Shown: positions 1 through 10,434, numbered from the stretch's first letter. The stretch: 64,000 nt of DNA from Parietichytrium sp. I65-24A (GCA_012862575.1 BLSF01000035.1:310001-374000); one strand, 5' to 3'. A program made the numbers and translations. The notes: a model not told the origin generated them from the sequence alone.

Positions 1-781
1 CCTGATCATCCTGGTCAAACTGAGCAACCCCAAAAAAGTCAAATGAGTCACTTCACATCAACTCGGAGTCAGACGTCACATTGCCAACATTTGCCAACTG
101 TCGCCTCTTTCTAACTGTTCTGTATTTGTATTTCCACTTTTACTAATTCTAGCAACTGCAATCAAATCTCTGCCACTTTCAAAAGAGCAATCAATCAATT
201 AATCAATCAATCAATAAGCATAGTAGTAATCAAGGGGCCAATAAGCTACTACCAGTCCACATACCACCTTCTCTAATACCCTCTCACCTCCGGCCACACT
301 CCTCCACCCCTACCATCCACCTATAGCATCCTCTAGCACCTCCGGCGCACACCCACTCTTACTGCCACTTACCGCCTCCGACCTCTAACTGCCTGGACTC
401 CTACCTCCCATCTACCACAAACACTGAGTACCTCATGTACGCTCGCCTATGGGGTCTTACCACGTGGCAGTAGCAGGGGGCTGCCCCCCACAATCAGAGT
501 TTACGGTAGAAAACCAGTAGCCTTCTCAGTAGCCGACTGACTGGTTTCTCGGCGTTCTTTTCAGAGAGAGACAAAGAGTAAGGCGCGCGGACACCTGGTG
601 CGTACGCAGGTGCTAAGCTATCATTAGCCGTAATTATAATAGTGCGTGCGTGGCGTACGAAGATATCCTCCGTTGTTGTTGTTGTTTTAGTTGTTGTAGT
701 TGTTGAAGTTGTTGTAGTTGTTGTAGTTGTTGTATTTGTTGTAGTTGTAGTTGTTGGGAAGAGGTGCGGAGGCGCCAGGTG
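1..781. other. Intergenic left edge, no gene seen
   Basis: No supportable gene. It contains an AATC-type simple repeat near 189-214, a pyrimidine-rich stretch at about 270-410, and the GTT/GTA repeat listed separately just before the first gene. An antisense open frame here encodes only Thr runs that mirror that repeat, so I treat it as noise. Confidence 0.6.
671..757 (+). repeat. GTT/GTA trinucleotide repeat upstream of the STAND gene
   Basis: About 87 bp of imperfect GTT and GTA triplets end some 25 bp before the first ATG of the STAND-type gene. It therefore probably lies in the 5' leader or core promoter. It has no in-frame role in the called protein. Confidence 0.8.
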
Positions 782-3472
782 ATGGTGTCGGAGAAGGCAA
801 CAAGTATGGTTTCTCAGTCTACAGTGACAGAGCGTAATGACGTGCTGCTGTTTAATGAGCTGTTCAAGCCATTGAGGCCCAGGATCTTCCTGCCGCCGGT
901 GGAGTATGAGGGCATGGCACAAGAGTCCGGGAGTAGCGGTAGTAGCGGTGAATTGGAGAGGAATGTGATGTTTGGAAGGATGCCAAAGCGCGAGGCAGAG
1001 CAGGTGCTGGGTCGGGACAGGTTCCTGAAGCGGCTGGGGAAACTCATGTTCGAGCGCGATGAGCGGCTCATCAAAATCTATGGCGCTGAAGGCAGCGGGA
1101 AAACCGTGGTTGCCGTGGAGTTTGCTCACGAGTATAAGGACAAGTTCCCTGGCGGAATAATATGGCTCAATGGGAGTACTATCCTCTGGGACACTTCCCA
1201 CATTCTATTGGACGAGCTGGACCTCCAATCCTACGTCAACATCCTTGAGACGGAGCAGCTTCGTCAGAGACTGTGGAAGTATCTCTTCGACAATGAGAAG
1301 CCGTGGCTGTTGGTGCTGGACGACGCCGTGGAGGAGGCCTTAGAATGGATCCCGCCTCTCAACTTGATGAAAAACGGATTTGTACTCACCACTTCCAAAT
1401 CTAAATCTGGCCGTGACGAGTCCCTTCGTCTGGAGCTGCCCCTTTTGAGTGCCAAGAGTCTTGCAGATCTGATGGCTCGCTACTCCAAACTCACTTCATG
1501 CAAGGCGTCCACCTTGGCGATCTGGACGGACTCTTTCCATCTCTGTAGAAACGTCTTAGGCCTGCGCCTGGTCGGGTTGCTGTGTTCGACGTACGGCCTA
1601 AGTCTGGAAGAGCTCCTTCGTCGCTATGACGAGGCGGCGCGCAAGTCAATTATGCCCGATCTCGGCACCATCTTGGACCGATACCAGCTGAAGCAGCATA
1701 GGGAGGCCTTGGAGAATATTGGAGTACTTGATACCATGGACTTTGTCAGAGGTAGGCCTTGGAGTGCGTTGGAAGGGCTCTCGAGAAAGGAGCAATTTCT
1801 ATTTGAGAGGATTCAGGAGAATTTGCACCGATCCAGAAATCGGCTCAGTCTTAAAATCTTGTGTAAAATGTGGCGCGACATGATCGGTGAGGACGCTGAC
1901 GAGGTCAGAGACACGGGCCGTGCATACTGGGACCTCTTGCGAGTCTCCAGTTACTTTAATTCTCGCTACATCCCGATCAAGCTTGTGTCCCAAGAGCTCA
2001 AGGCAATTCATACCGATACCACGGCCACGGATATATACGGAGATTTAATTTACTTGGCGCACGACAACTCCCTCTGCATTCAGTCGACTTTGCTGGACGC
2101 CATTCGCAGCATACATCAGAAAAATAACGAGAAGAATAGGGCACTGGGGAAGCGTGTGCTTACCATGTTGCATGCGTACTGCATGGAAAACCTGTTTCCT
2201 AGCGACCAAAAGGTAGTTGGCATTGCAGAATGTGACGACCGTGCGTTCCGGTCCTCGACTATGACCATGCTTCCGCATGTTTTTCTCTCCGTTGGCCTTC
2301 TCTCCGAACTCTTGTTCAAGGAAGGGACGGAGGAGGACCATGGCGTACTGCCTGAAGACTTTGTCGCACCTTCCGCAACGCGGCGGCATTCTCTCTTCTC
2401 TGTTGCTTCCGGGGCATCGGTCGCTTCGGCTAGCTCGACAGTGTCATCTGTATTCAACGGTCCTACACCCGAGAATTCTCCGACGACTCAGAGCTCCATT
2501 CGAAGAACGGGGTCGCTGGTAGGCTCCGGGCCCCTTCTAAAGCAGCTCACAAAGCGCCTCACTCCTAAAGGCCGACGGACGAATACTCGCGTTCTCTTGG
2601 CGGATTTGTACATGATTCAAGCGCTGTTGCTCCTGGTCACGCAAGTGGGAAGTTTCCGTCTCGAGCAAGCCGAGACCCTGCTTAAGAAAGCTTTGCAAAT
2701 CTATGCCAAGTTCGACGAGCGTGCTCTGGCAAAGGCGACAAGAGTGCTCATTGCCATGTCCTTGTACAAGCAAGGCAAACTCGAAGCTGCTATTGAGGTC
2801 TTTCACGAGGTCTTGGACGTTCTCGTGGATAATGCGCAGCGCTCTTTCGTCCTCACCAGCATCGCGCTGTCGTATGTCGCTTTGGGCGAGAGCGAGAACG
2901 CCTTGTCCATAATATCGGAAGCGGAAAAGCTTTCTCCTACAGACCTCGTCGGGGCGCGAACCTTCAGCGTATATGGCTCCATTCTTCGAGCAGAAGACCG
3001 CCTGGAGGACTGCATCTCCATTATGAATTCGGCAGTCTCAATCTACGACGACCTCTGCCCCCTGTCATTCATGAGCGCTGAGATTCACAAGGCCTTGAGC
3101 TGCTCGCACGACGATGTCGGGGACAAGCCTTCCGCTGTGGCGCACATCGAGGAGGCAATTACCATTTACTCTTCCACCGATGTGAGAATAATCCAACTTT
3201 CCGAGGCCCACGGGAAGCTTGGATCGCTTCTTCAGGAGAGCGAAAATTACGAGAGTGCCGCTCTTGCATACGCCAAGTGCCTGGAACATTCCGATCAGCT
3301 CTTTGGAGTCATCGTAGACAACCCTGACAATCAAGCGGTCCTCCACGCTCTGGCGGAGTGCTACAGCAAATCTGGCAAATCTGATCTTGCCAATGATTGT
3401 CAAACTCAGGCAGACGAAATGCAAAAGCGGTTGCAGTACTGGTCCAGTGCCTACGCTACCGTGGATCTCTGA
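782..3472 (+). CDS. STAND-type NB-ARC-like NTPase with C-terminal TPR repeats
   Basis: This 896-aa protein resembles signal-transduction ATPases in which a nucleotide switch controls a repeat-based sensor. The first in-frame ATG is at 782; the open frame extends slightly further only through GTG. A Walker A motif GAEGSGKT lies at residues 101-108, a Walker B LLVLDD at 176-181, and a sensor-like strand GFVLTTSKS at about 199-207, as in NB-ARC proteins. A winged-helix-like segment may follow at about 330-420. A Ser/Thr-rich linker lies near 540-600. The C-terminal third (about 605-880) is a run of helical pairs with TPR character (A, Y and G at TPR positions). No TIR, CARD or other effector domain is visible. 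Family knowledge suggests oligomerisation on ligand sensing; the ligand is unknown. Single exon. Confidence 0.75.
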   Translation: MVSEKATSMVSQSTVTERNDVLLFNELFKPLRPRIFLPPVEYEGMAQESGSSGSSGELERNVMFGRMPKREAEQVLGRDRFLKRLGKLMFERDERLIKIYGAEGSGKTVVAVEFAHEYKDKFPGGIIWLNGSTILWDTSHILLDELDLQSYVNILETEQLRQRLWKYLFDNEKPWLLVLDDAVEEALEWIPPLNLMKNGFVLTTSKSKSGRDESLRLELPLLSAKSLADLMARYSKLTSCKASTLAIWTDSFHLCRNVLGLRLVGLLCSTYGLSLEELLRRYDEAARKSIMPDLGTILDRYQLKQHREALENIGVLDTMDFVRGRPWSALEGLSRKEQFLFERIQENLHRSRNRLSLKILCKMWRDMIGEDADEVRDTGRAYWDLLRVSSYFNSRYIPIKLVSQELKAIHTDTTATDIYGDLIYLAHDNSLCIQSTLLDAIRSIHQKNNEKNRALGKRVLTMLHAYCMENLFPSDQKVVGIAECDDRAFRSSTMTMLPHVFLSVGLLSELLFKEGTEEDHGVLPEDFVAPSATRRHSLFSVASGASVASASSTVSSVFNGPTPENSPTTQSSIRRTGSLVGSGPLLKQLTKRLTPKGRRTNTRVLLADLYMIQALLLLVTQVGSFRLEQAETLLKKALQIYAKFDERALAKATRVLIAMSLYKQGKLEAAIEVFHEVLDVLVDNAQRSFVLTSIALSYVALGESENALSIISEAEKLSPTDLVGARTFSVYGSILRAEDRLEDCISIMNSAVSIYDDLCPLSFMSAEIHKALSCSHDDVGDKPSAVAHIEEAITIYSSTDVRIIQLSEAHGKLGSLLQESENYESAALAYAKCLEHSDQLFGVIVDNPDNQAVLHALAECYSKSGKSDLANDCQTQADEMQKRLQYWSSAYATVDL

Positions 3473-4546
3473 TCGTCAAGTCGGCTGGTACTTGAACCTG
3501 TTCCTCTGTTACTTATTCCCCTCTCCTTAGGTTCGACCAACTTGAAAATTAGCGGCTCAGATGCCATTCCGATGGCGCTCTCGAACTGCTCGGCAATCGC
3601 TGCTTCCAGCGATACCCTTCTATCATAACGCGCAAAATTCGCTCCTCTCGCAGAGCTCCATGCGCTAGTTTTGCATCTTGATTCTTGAACACTACATTTC
3701 ATAGACTTTTTTCCTGTGTACTAATCCAGTTTCCCGTTGAAGACAGACCTTTTTCAGTACAAGACCTGTCCCTTTTTTACATAAAATTGAAACCCATGAT
3801 ACTCTCAATTTTACTGATTCTGATAACTCGAGCTCACACTTGCAGGAGAGTTCAAAAGGTCCCGACTTGATACTCTGGAATTGCACTTGTTTTAAAATAA
3901 CTGACTTGATTCAAGAAAGATCTTTCTTCGTTTTACTCGAAACATTCAAAGTGCCGGTAACCAGCTAAAGGGTGCTATCCATCTGTTACAATCAAACCAT
4001 AAGATTGAAGTGCGCAATGAATTCTGAATACTGGTAATCACGCGATGTCACTTGATCAAGATATTTCTCCAAACTAAAACGTTCAACGTTTTCTTTTCAT
4101 TGTTCTTGTGTCTCCTTGCTAGCATTTCCTGAATTCTGAACCTGGCAATTTTTGTTCTGACATGTGAATTCGCGATTGCAATTTGCTGTTGTCAGTACGT
4201 ACACACTTTGACATTGGCAAATGTTTCATTCGCGAAAGTCGCCCAAGAACACAGCTTATTGAGCTCAAGAAACTAGAGTATAAACTTTAGATTGCAGAAT
4301 GCCAAGTGAAGCCACGAAGTGACAGCGTAAACAAACCCTATCGGAAGGTGGGGTGTTAGATTGCAGAATGCAGAATGCAGAAGAACCCCTATTTGCGAAG
4401 GACGGAGATGGTCAAACTCGGAGACCGACGGTGGTGAGACGGCCTAAGAGACTTGATCGAGTCAAGCGCGATGCTCGCAAGGAAAAGTTGATGGCATGGC
4501 AGACCCGGAATGTGATTGAAGACGAGAACAAAAGACCAAAGCAACC
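3473..4546. other. Intergenic, no gene seen
   Basis: About 1.07 kb of AT-rich DNA. Short frames near 3685-3886 and at 4353-4553 have no recognisable content. The latter lacks an ATG at its start and overlaps the next gene in another frame, so it is probably 5' leader. Confidence 0.6.
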
Positions 4547-4825
4547 ATGTTGAGCAGACTAGCTCAGAGATCAAGTAGATTCGCTTGCAGCCTCGGGCGT
4601 CGAGGGCTTGCGACCAAGCAAGAAGAGAAAGCGATGGTAGAGGTCTTTGACTCCATGCCGATGCTCATCGCGCTGACGGCGGCTGGCACTGGTTCCCTTT
4701 TTCTCTACACAATTCAGGATCAAGCTGAGTTGCAGAGACGGCAGACAAACCCAGAGCAGCTGGATCGCATCAAGCGCAGGGCAACGAACCCTGATGCCAT
4801 GTACCCCGGACCGAATTTGGAGTGA
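4547..4825 (+). CDS. Small putative mitochondrial single-pass membrane protein, unrecognised
   Basis: A 92-aa protein whose ATG sits in a good context (GCAACCATG). The first about 22 residues are Arg/Ser/Leu-rich with no acidic residue and resemble a mitochondrial presequence. Residues about 37-56 form one hydrophobic segment (PMLIALTAAGTGSLFLY). The hydrophilic tail is rich in Arg and Gln and ends NPDAMYPGPNLE. The size and plan fit small accessory subunits of respiratory or ATP synthase complexes, but I do not recognise the family and assign no function. It is convergent with the PHD gene; only 142 bp separate the two stop codons. Confidence 0.6.
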   Translation: MLSRLAQRSSRFACSLGRRGLATKQEEKAMVEVFDSMPMLIALTAAGTGSLFLYTIQDQAELQRRQTNPEQLDRIKRRATNPDAMYPGPNLE

Positions 4826-4967
4826 GATGTGAGAATGCACGCGCAATAGAAGAGCCAATGGATGACTTCCAGAGAAACAGCGGTGAATGAAACTTTTTAC
4901 TCTTTTCGATTTATATATATATATACTAGTTTTAAAATTCTTCACAAGAATGTGACTTCTAAAAATA

Positions 4968-7049
4968 TTACTTGGCGCATTTGTCGCAGTACCACCTTGC
5001 ACAAGAAACGTCAATCGTGTTCTCGTGGCACCTTTGATGATATGCACTGTTGCAGCGATCACACATGACGAGAAGATTTCCGAATGCCGAGTCTCCGCCG
5101 CCGCAGACGCAGCAACTTGAGAAAATCTCCACTGGCGCTTCTGTCTTGCTGAAGAACTGTTGATACAGGAGCTGTGCATCCTCGATCTTGGAGAAGGCAG
5201 TATTTTCCATGGCAGAAATATCGCCAACCCTCGTCAACAACTCCTGCAACAGTGCGTCGTTCTCTTTCTTGCAGACATTTAGCTCCACGAGAACGTCGTC
5301 ATCTTGGGGCTCTTTGGCCTCGCTTGCGAGATAGTCGCTCCACGTCTGCACGCCGATGGTCGCCGACTTGGGCTCCCTCATCCCTGTCTTTCGCCAATCT
5401 CCAAGATTGGCTTCTGGACACTCAACAACCTCGACTCCCACCTGTGAAAAGCATAGCTCAGCTACAGATGTTGGCCGAAGCCTCTCTTTTGCAGCCGAAA
5501 TGTCAACATCGCCTACACGGATGCAGAAGCAGTTCCTCTCCCGTCCCTCGCACGCGAAGATGGGCCCCAAGATTTTCTTCAAGAATGAGCCCCAGGCCAT
5601 ACTGCCCTGGATGAAGAGGAGTGTGTCTGCGTCGAAGGACCCGGCATTTTCCGGGGCAACGAGGATCTGCAGTAGCCCCAAAAGTAACAGAGCAGCAACG
5701 TCTGCCCCTTCTGCTTCGATTTCTGGTACAAAGACCAGTTTGCGTCCGAACCTAAAATCACGTATCATGTTCCAGCCTAAAAACCCTAGCATTGTTGGGC
5801 CGTCCAGGGGGGACAGCTTTTGCAGAGCCAAGGTGTCTAGGCTCCAGGACTTCAACCTGGAGACATCTTTGGCTGCGTCTGATGCAGGAAGTTGGAGCAT
5901 GAACTCAATACGGTGCCCATCGGGAACTGGGAAGCGTACCTCCTCAATGAGATCCCGCAAATTTGGCCACGGAATTTTAGGCGGAACTTTGATGACAGGC
6001 GAAAGCACGACAAGATCACTGTAATTCAGACCAGCAAAATGTGGCACGAATTTGATCAGCTCGTTGAGCTTCGTATCATCGCGCGGCCGAAATTTTCCAA
6101 TGACGCTAACAGCGTCCTTTGCCGTTCGCTTTTGGAAGTACTTGTTGCTCACAGCGTCGACTACTTGTGCTATGTCGGTAAAGCGATCTGGGTGCATCAA
6201 GGGGACATTAATCGGCGAGATGCAATCACCTTTGCCTTTGTTGAACTTGGCTTTCCGTTGCTTGCCGGTTGACCCGGACGATATCGACAGCTTCCGCTCG
6301 AGGGTTGATTTTTTGTTTGCAGGAGTCGAGCTCTGCTGCTGCTGCTGCTGCAGTGCTGAAGCTGGCGCCTTGCGCTTCTTTCCCCCCAGTTTGGAGTTTT
6401 GCTGAGTTAGTGCTTTTAGATGTGAAAACGTGAGAGGAGATTCTTTAGGATCTCTTTTTGGGGTCATGTGCAGATCGCTGAGGCGACAAGGAAGCTCTTC
6501 TGGTCGGAATGGCTCGTGATCCTTGCAAAAAAAGTTCAACACCACGCCGCCTTGGTCATCATCGTCGTACCGAAGATAAAAGGAAGACGCCAGAGCACAC
6601 GACGGGTGTGCTGCAAAAAGACATTTTTTGTGACTGCACTGAATGCACGCCCCCGTTTTGCTTGTCGAACAAACCCCACACGTCAGCTTGAATCGGTCGA
6701 GAAGCACTTTGGCGTTGTTGAACCCGGTCACCCCAGTCAGTTGCGCCTTGTTCTGGAATGTGAGCTCGGGCACCCAAATCGTGCACGTGAGGTGCGCCCA
6801 CCGCTCGAAGTTGCTGTCGGCAAGCTCCACTAAAGCCCCACCCTGATTCGGGCACAGCTCGCACTTTTTGAGCCGAGTTTCCCCCGCACCACTGCCAACC
6901 CCGCACGCTCGGCATAGATAGCTCTCGTTGGGAGCGTTGCTGTCATATGCAGCGGCGCCTGGATTCATCGATTCAATACAGTCAGTGAGCCATTCTCCAC
7001 ATTCTCCAGCCCATCCCATTCCTCGCAGTCTCGCATCATCGCATCGCAT
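4968..7049 (-). CDS. Extended-PHD and PHD zinc-finger chromatin protein
   Basis: A 693-aa protein from the first in-frame ATG; internal Met codons about 7 and 28 residues on are also possible starts. Residues about 45-180 form an extended PHD unit: a CxxC half-finger (LCRAC), KKCELCPNQGGAL, the WAHLTCTIWVPE signature, then a second finger CGVCSTSKTGACIQC..C..HPSCA ending in FFCKDHEPF, as in JADE/BRPF/AF10-type readers. A basic Ser/Lys-rich stretch with a short polyGln run follows. The middle region (about 290-600) has no domain I recognise. The last about 50 residues are a canonical C4HC3 PHD finger ending WYCDKCAK at the very C terminus. The inferred role is histone-tail reading. No catalytic domain is visible. 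Confidence 0.85.
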   Translation of the reverse strand: MRCDDARLRGMGWAGECGEWLTDCIESMNPGAAAYDSNAPNESYLCRACGVGSGAGETRLKKCELCPNQGGALVELADSNFERWAHLTCTIWVPELTFQNKAQLTGVTGFNNAKVLLDRFKLTCGVCSTSKTGACIQCSHKKCLFAAHPSCALASSFYLRYDDDDQGGVVLNFFCKDHEPFRPEELPCRLSDLHMTPKRDPKESPLTFSHLKALTQQNSKLGGKKRKAPASALQQQQQQSSTPANKKSTLERKLSISSGSTGKQRKAKFNKGKGDCISPINVPLMHPDRFTDIAQVVDAVSNKYFQKRTAKDAVSVIGKFRPRDDTKLNELIKFVPHFAGLNYSDLVVLSPVIKVPPKIPWPNLRDLIEEVRFPVPDGHRIEFMLQLPASDAAKDVSRLKSWSLDTLALQKLSPLDGPTMLGFLGWNMIRDFRFGRKLVFVPEIEAEGADVAALLLLGLLQILVAPENAGSFDADTLLFIQGSMAWGSFLKKILGPIFACEGRERNCFCIRVGDVDISAAKERLRPTSVAELCFSQVGVEVVECPEANLGDWRKTGMREPKSATIGVQTWSDYLASEAKEPQDDDVLVELNVCKKENDALLQELLTRVGDISAMENTAFSKIEDAQLLYQQFFSKTEAPVEIFSSCCVCGGGDSAFGNLLVMCDRCNSAYHQRCHENTIDVSCARWYCDKCAK

Positions 7050-7380
7050 CGCATCAACCACCCTCTCCCTCGTCTGCTAGCTCAACTTAAAAAAACTTAC
7101 ACCCTTGGTGCACCGTCAACGCGCATATACGGCACTGCAAAACCGCATTCTGCTCCGTTTGGGCTTCATCTCCGCACACTGCGCACCTCTTCACCATCTC
7201 CTCCGGGCTTCGCTCCGACTTTTGCTCCTCCATCTTCTCCTCTCGACGTACTCCAAGTCCGCCAAGTCCGCCAAATTCGAGAGCCGAGCTCGCGGACCAG
7301 TTTTTTCCAATTTGCGAGGACCGTTCCGGACCGACCGCCTGCGCACAGAGACGCAGAGATAGTTAGATGTATGAAGGGAG

Positions 7381-7420
<40 letters not shown>
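7381..7420. repeat. (AC)n(AG)n microsatellite
   Basis: About 40 bp of AC dinucleotides run directly into AG dinucleotides in the spacer upstream of the PHD gene. Confidence 0.9.
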
Positions 7421-7435
7421 CATGCGCGAGATCTG

Positions 7436-7497
7436 GTACTGAGTACTGAGTACTGAGTACTCACAGTTAGTGTACTCAGTGGCAGTGTACTCAGTAC
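7436..7497. repeat. GTACTGAGTAC palindrome cluster
   Basis: Three overlapping copies of GTACTGAGTAC with a 7-bp period fill 7436-7460. A further inverted copy, GTACTCAGTAC, is at 7487-7497, with a half copy at 7472. The two orientations face each other, so a hairpin is possible. Confidence 0.8.
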
Positions 7498-8494
7498 CCA
7501 CTGTGAGAGGAAGACAAGTATGCCACTGACAAGGAATCAACCCTTTCGCTCGTTGCTCTTGTGCTATCTTGTTGTTGTTGATGACTAAACCATACTCTTC
7601 ACGCATATAAATATATATATATTCTGCTTTGCTTTGCTCTGGTATATTGTTTTCCGGTTTAATTTTGCTAGACTTTTTTTCACAGATCTTTAGTTCATTT
7701 TGATTTTGACAATGTGAGTTGAAAATTTGAATTTTTGAATTTTGCCAAAGGGGAAAAATCGCTAGGGAAAAGTGTCTTATTGGATACTTACCAGCTCAGC
7801 TATGGACTCCTAATATACCAGATAAGGAGAGGGTGTTAGTAGAAACGATGAACTATAGTAGTTGATGACGTTGAGGAAGCTTGGTGTTATGGAGCATGGC
7901 GTCAGCAAATGGTGAAGTTGTTCTGATTGTTCTCCGAATGGTTGCTGGGTCGCGACTTGAGGGTTAATAGAAGTAGTTATAAACGATTATTAAGGTAAGG
8001 TTTCACCAAATCTTGATTGACAGTGAGATCAATCATGAACATCACGACTTGGTCAATAAGCATTTTCAAATGAACATGAACGGAACACATCTTACGAGCA
8101 TAAGTTACACAAACATTGCCAAACTTGAGGCCGCGTCAGGGTTCACGACGTGTTCTGAAACGGCGTGCGTTGATTTCAAGAGCATTCATCAGATCACAGA
8201 TCCACAGATCCATGAGTAGCCAGTGATTCTCGTTTCGCACTCGCACTTGGCACTTGGTTACCTAGAATGGTTGGTGACAAACAACACAGACAGACAGACC
8301 ACCTGATCTCCGGACAACATAGCAGTCAGTAGTCGCGTTCAACTCGAAAGTAGAGCTAGCTGCCTGTGAACAAACAAATAAACAATCAAACACGACATCA
8401 ATTTGTGCACTGACTGCGAATGGCATGGCAGCTCACAGTCAGTACTCACCGTCAGGCACGCGGACTACAGTGACGCTGCAGCGTTTTTGTGCTT

Positions 8495-8590
8495 TCCTTC
8501 CATTCTTCCATTCTTCCATTCTTCCATTCTTCCATTCTTCCATTCTTCCATTCTTCCATTCTTTCATTCTTCCCTTTTTCCATTCTCTCG
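8495..8590. repeat. CATTCTTC minisatellite
   Basis: Near-perfect tandem copies of the 8-bp unit CATTCTTC, degrading at the right end. Since 8 is not a multiple of 3, all three frames read through the array with Phe, His and Ser, which produces spurious open frames. Confidence 0.9.
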
Positions 8591-8998
8591 CTGCACTCTT
8601 CTATCACCACCGCCACAATCATCATGGATCATCCTGGTGATCATCATGACGGTCATGTGGTCTTGAACTTGATCTTCCAAATACCAAATCCAACGAAAAC
8701 AAAAAAATAAGGAATCCAACCCAACCCAGCACCACCCAACCCCGCTACTACTCTCTACCCATTGCCTAGCACCCCGGCACCTCAACATCTTAGCCGGCGG
8801 CTATTCTGCAGCGCTAGCCACCACGGCGTCTAGTCCACAATACCGGATACTGTAGTCTGCCGATCGTTGGCAGCCACCGCAGAAAAGGCCAATCTAGCGC
8901 GAGTACAACAACAACTTGGCGATTCACAGGCGGTTCACAGCAGGCTAGGTCCAGGCCGAGCCCACTGAGTGCGTCCCGAGAACGTTCCGCGAAACAGA

Positions 8999-10434
8999 AT
9001 GCTGGCCGGCGCCGCGCTGAGAGCGTCCCGCGTAACGGCGGTGACTTCGTTGACTGCGTTGACTTCATTGACTGCGGTTACGTCGGTTACGTCGGTTACG
9101 GGTGTCCGCGCGGTGAGCACGTTCGCGCGCGGACAAAATGTTCGCGGATGGGGACGCGTGGCTGGCGCCGCAGGGCTGAGCCTGTGCGCGCTGGGGACAG
9201 CGGGCCACCAATGGACGCGGCTGGAGAGTCCCCAGGAACAGGTGAAAGAACAAGTCGTCGTTCCACAAGAGGAGTCCTCGGAGAGTGGCAAGAAAGAGGA
9301 GGCGGTGCCGATGGTGAAAGCGACGAACACGCTCAAGCTGTTCTGCGGTAACTCGAATAGGGAGCTGGCTAGGGAAGTGGCCGAGCAGCTGGGATGCGAG
9401 ATCGGGAATGCGACGGTGAGCAAGTTTGAGGACGGGGAGGTGAATGTGATGGTTCATGAGAATGTGCGCGGGAAGGATGTGTACATCATCCAGCCCACAT
9501 GCACGCCGGTGAATGAGAATTTGATGGAGCTCATGCTCATGATCTCCACCATGCGCCGCGCATCGGCGAGACGCATTACGGCCGTGATTCCGTACTACGG
9601 ATACGCCAGGCAGGATCGCAAGATGACAGCTCGCGTCCCTATCTCTGCGGCCGATGTCGCCCGCTTGCTCGAGGCCATGGGTGTGGACCGTGTCGTTGCG
9701 GTGGACCTGCATTGTGGACAGATTCAAGGTGAGTTGGGCTTGCGTTGTGCTTCTGATGATGGGTGTTGTATTCTTTCTTTCTTTCTTGCTTGCTTGTTTC
9801 CTTTTGGTGGATTGACGACCAAGTGTGGGCTGACGATTGATCGCGACGTGTGTGCTCTGCAACAGGATTCTTTGGCCCTCGCGTGCCTGTGGACAACTTG
9901 GACGGTGGCACCGTTGGAGTAAAGTATTTTGGCAAGAAAGGGCTCGTGAATCCAGTGGTGGTGTCCCCAGATGCTGGTGGAGTGTATCGCGCCAAGAAGT
10001 TTCGCGAAGGTCTCGCCAAGCTTAACGTCGAGGCTGGACTCGCGATGATCATCAAGCAGCGCAACAAGCCTGGTGAGGTGGAGCGCATGGACCTTGTCGG
10101 ATCCGTCCGCGACTCTGACGTTATTATTGTTGATGACATGATCGATACCGCAGGAACTTTGTGCAAGGCAGCTGGCGAGCTCTCCGCTCACGGCGCGCGC
10201 CGCGTGTATGCCTTTGCTTCCCACGGCATCTTCTCTGGCCCAGCCTCGAAGCGCATTGCGTCTTCCGTTTTGGAAGAGGTTTGCGTTACCAACACCATCC
10301 CACTTAGCGAGGAGTCTGCCAGCAACCCAAAGATTCAGACGCTCTCCGTAGCAAACCTAATCGCTGGAGCCATCAAGCGCATCCACGAGAAAAAATCCGT
10401 CTCAGCTCTCTTTAGTGAAGAAGCATCATACTAG
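8999..10434 (+). CDS. Ribose-phosphate pyrophosphokinase (PRPP synthetase), one intron
   Basis: Makes PRPP from ribose 5-phosphate and ATP, the entry metabolite for purine, pyrimidine, His, Trp and NAD synthesis. The spliced product (8999-9728 joined to 9866-10434) is 432 aa. Splicing restores the family sequence [16 protein letters not shown] across the junction. The catalytic-loop motif [15 protein letters not shown], the metal and ribose site AVDLHCGQ, and the PRPP loop [15 protein letters not shown] are all present. The conserved core begins at about residue 112 ([13 protein letters not shown]). Before it lies an unusual leader with a Thr/Val/Ser repeat, Arg residues, a hydrophobic stretch and an acidic linker, which suggests import into mitochondria or membrane anchoring. 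The start is the first ATG; upstream in-frame sequence opens only with GTG. The leader repeat is visible in the DNA as GGTTACGTC units. Confidence 0.93.
9729..9865 (+). other. Intron of the PRPP synthetase gene
   Basis: A 137-bp GT-AG intron with donor GTGAGT and acceptor CAACAG, phase 1. Unspliced reading breaks the conserved motif and reaches a stop, while removal gives a full-length family match. Confidence 0.93.

Larger units (their letters stand above)
7050..8998. other. Divergent intergenic region between the PHD and PRPP synthetase genes
   Basis: About 1.95 kb with no supportable gene. It holds an AC/AG microsatellite (7381-7420), a GTAC palindrome cluster (7436-7497), a TGACAGTGA at 8018, a TCACAGTCA at 8433 and the CATTCTTC tandem array (8495-8590). 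Confidence 0.7.

Noticed and set aside
494-1201. 235-aa antisense frame with long Thr run
   Set aside because: It mirrors the GTT repeat and the STAND coding strand; no domain, and it overlaps a strong gene.
4353-4553. 66-aa basic frame before the mitochondrial-type protein
   Set aside because: No ATG at its start, overlaps the next CDS in another frame, no recognisable content.
8403-8710. Three Phe/His/Ser-rich plus frames
   Set aside because: They are reading-frame versions of the 8-bp CATTCTTC repeat.
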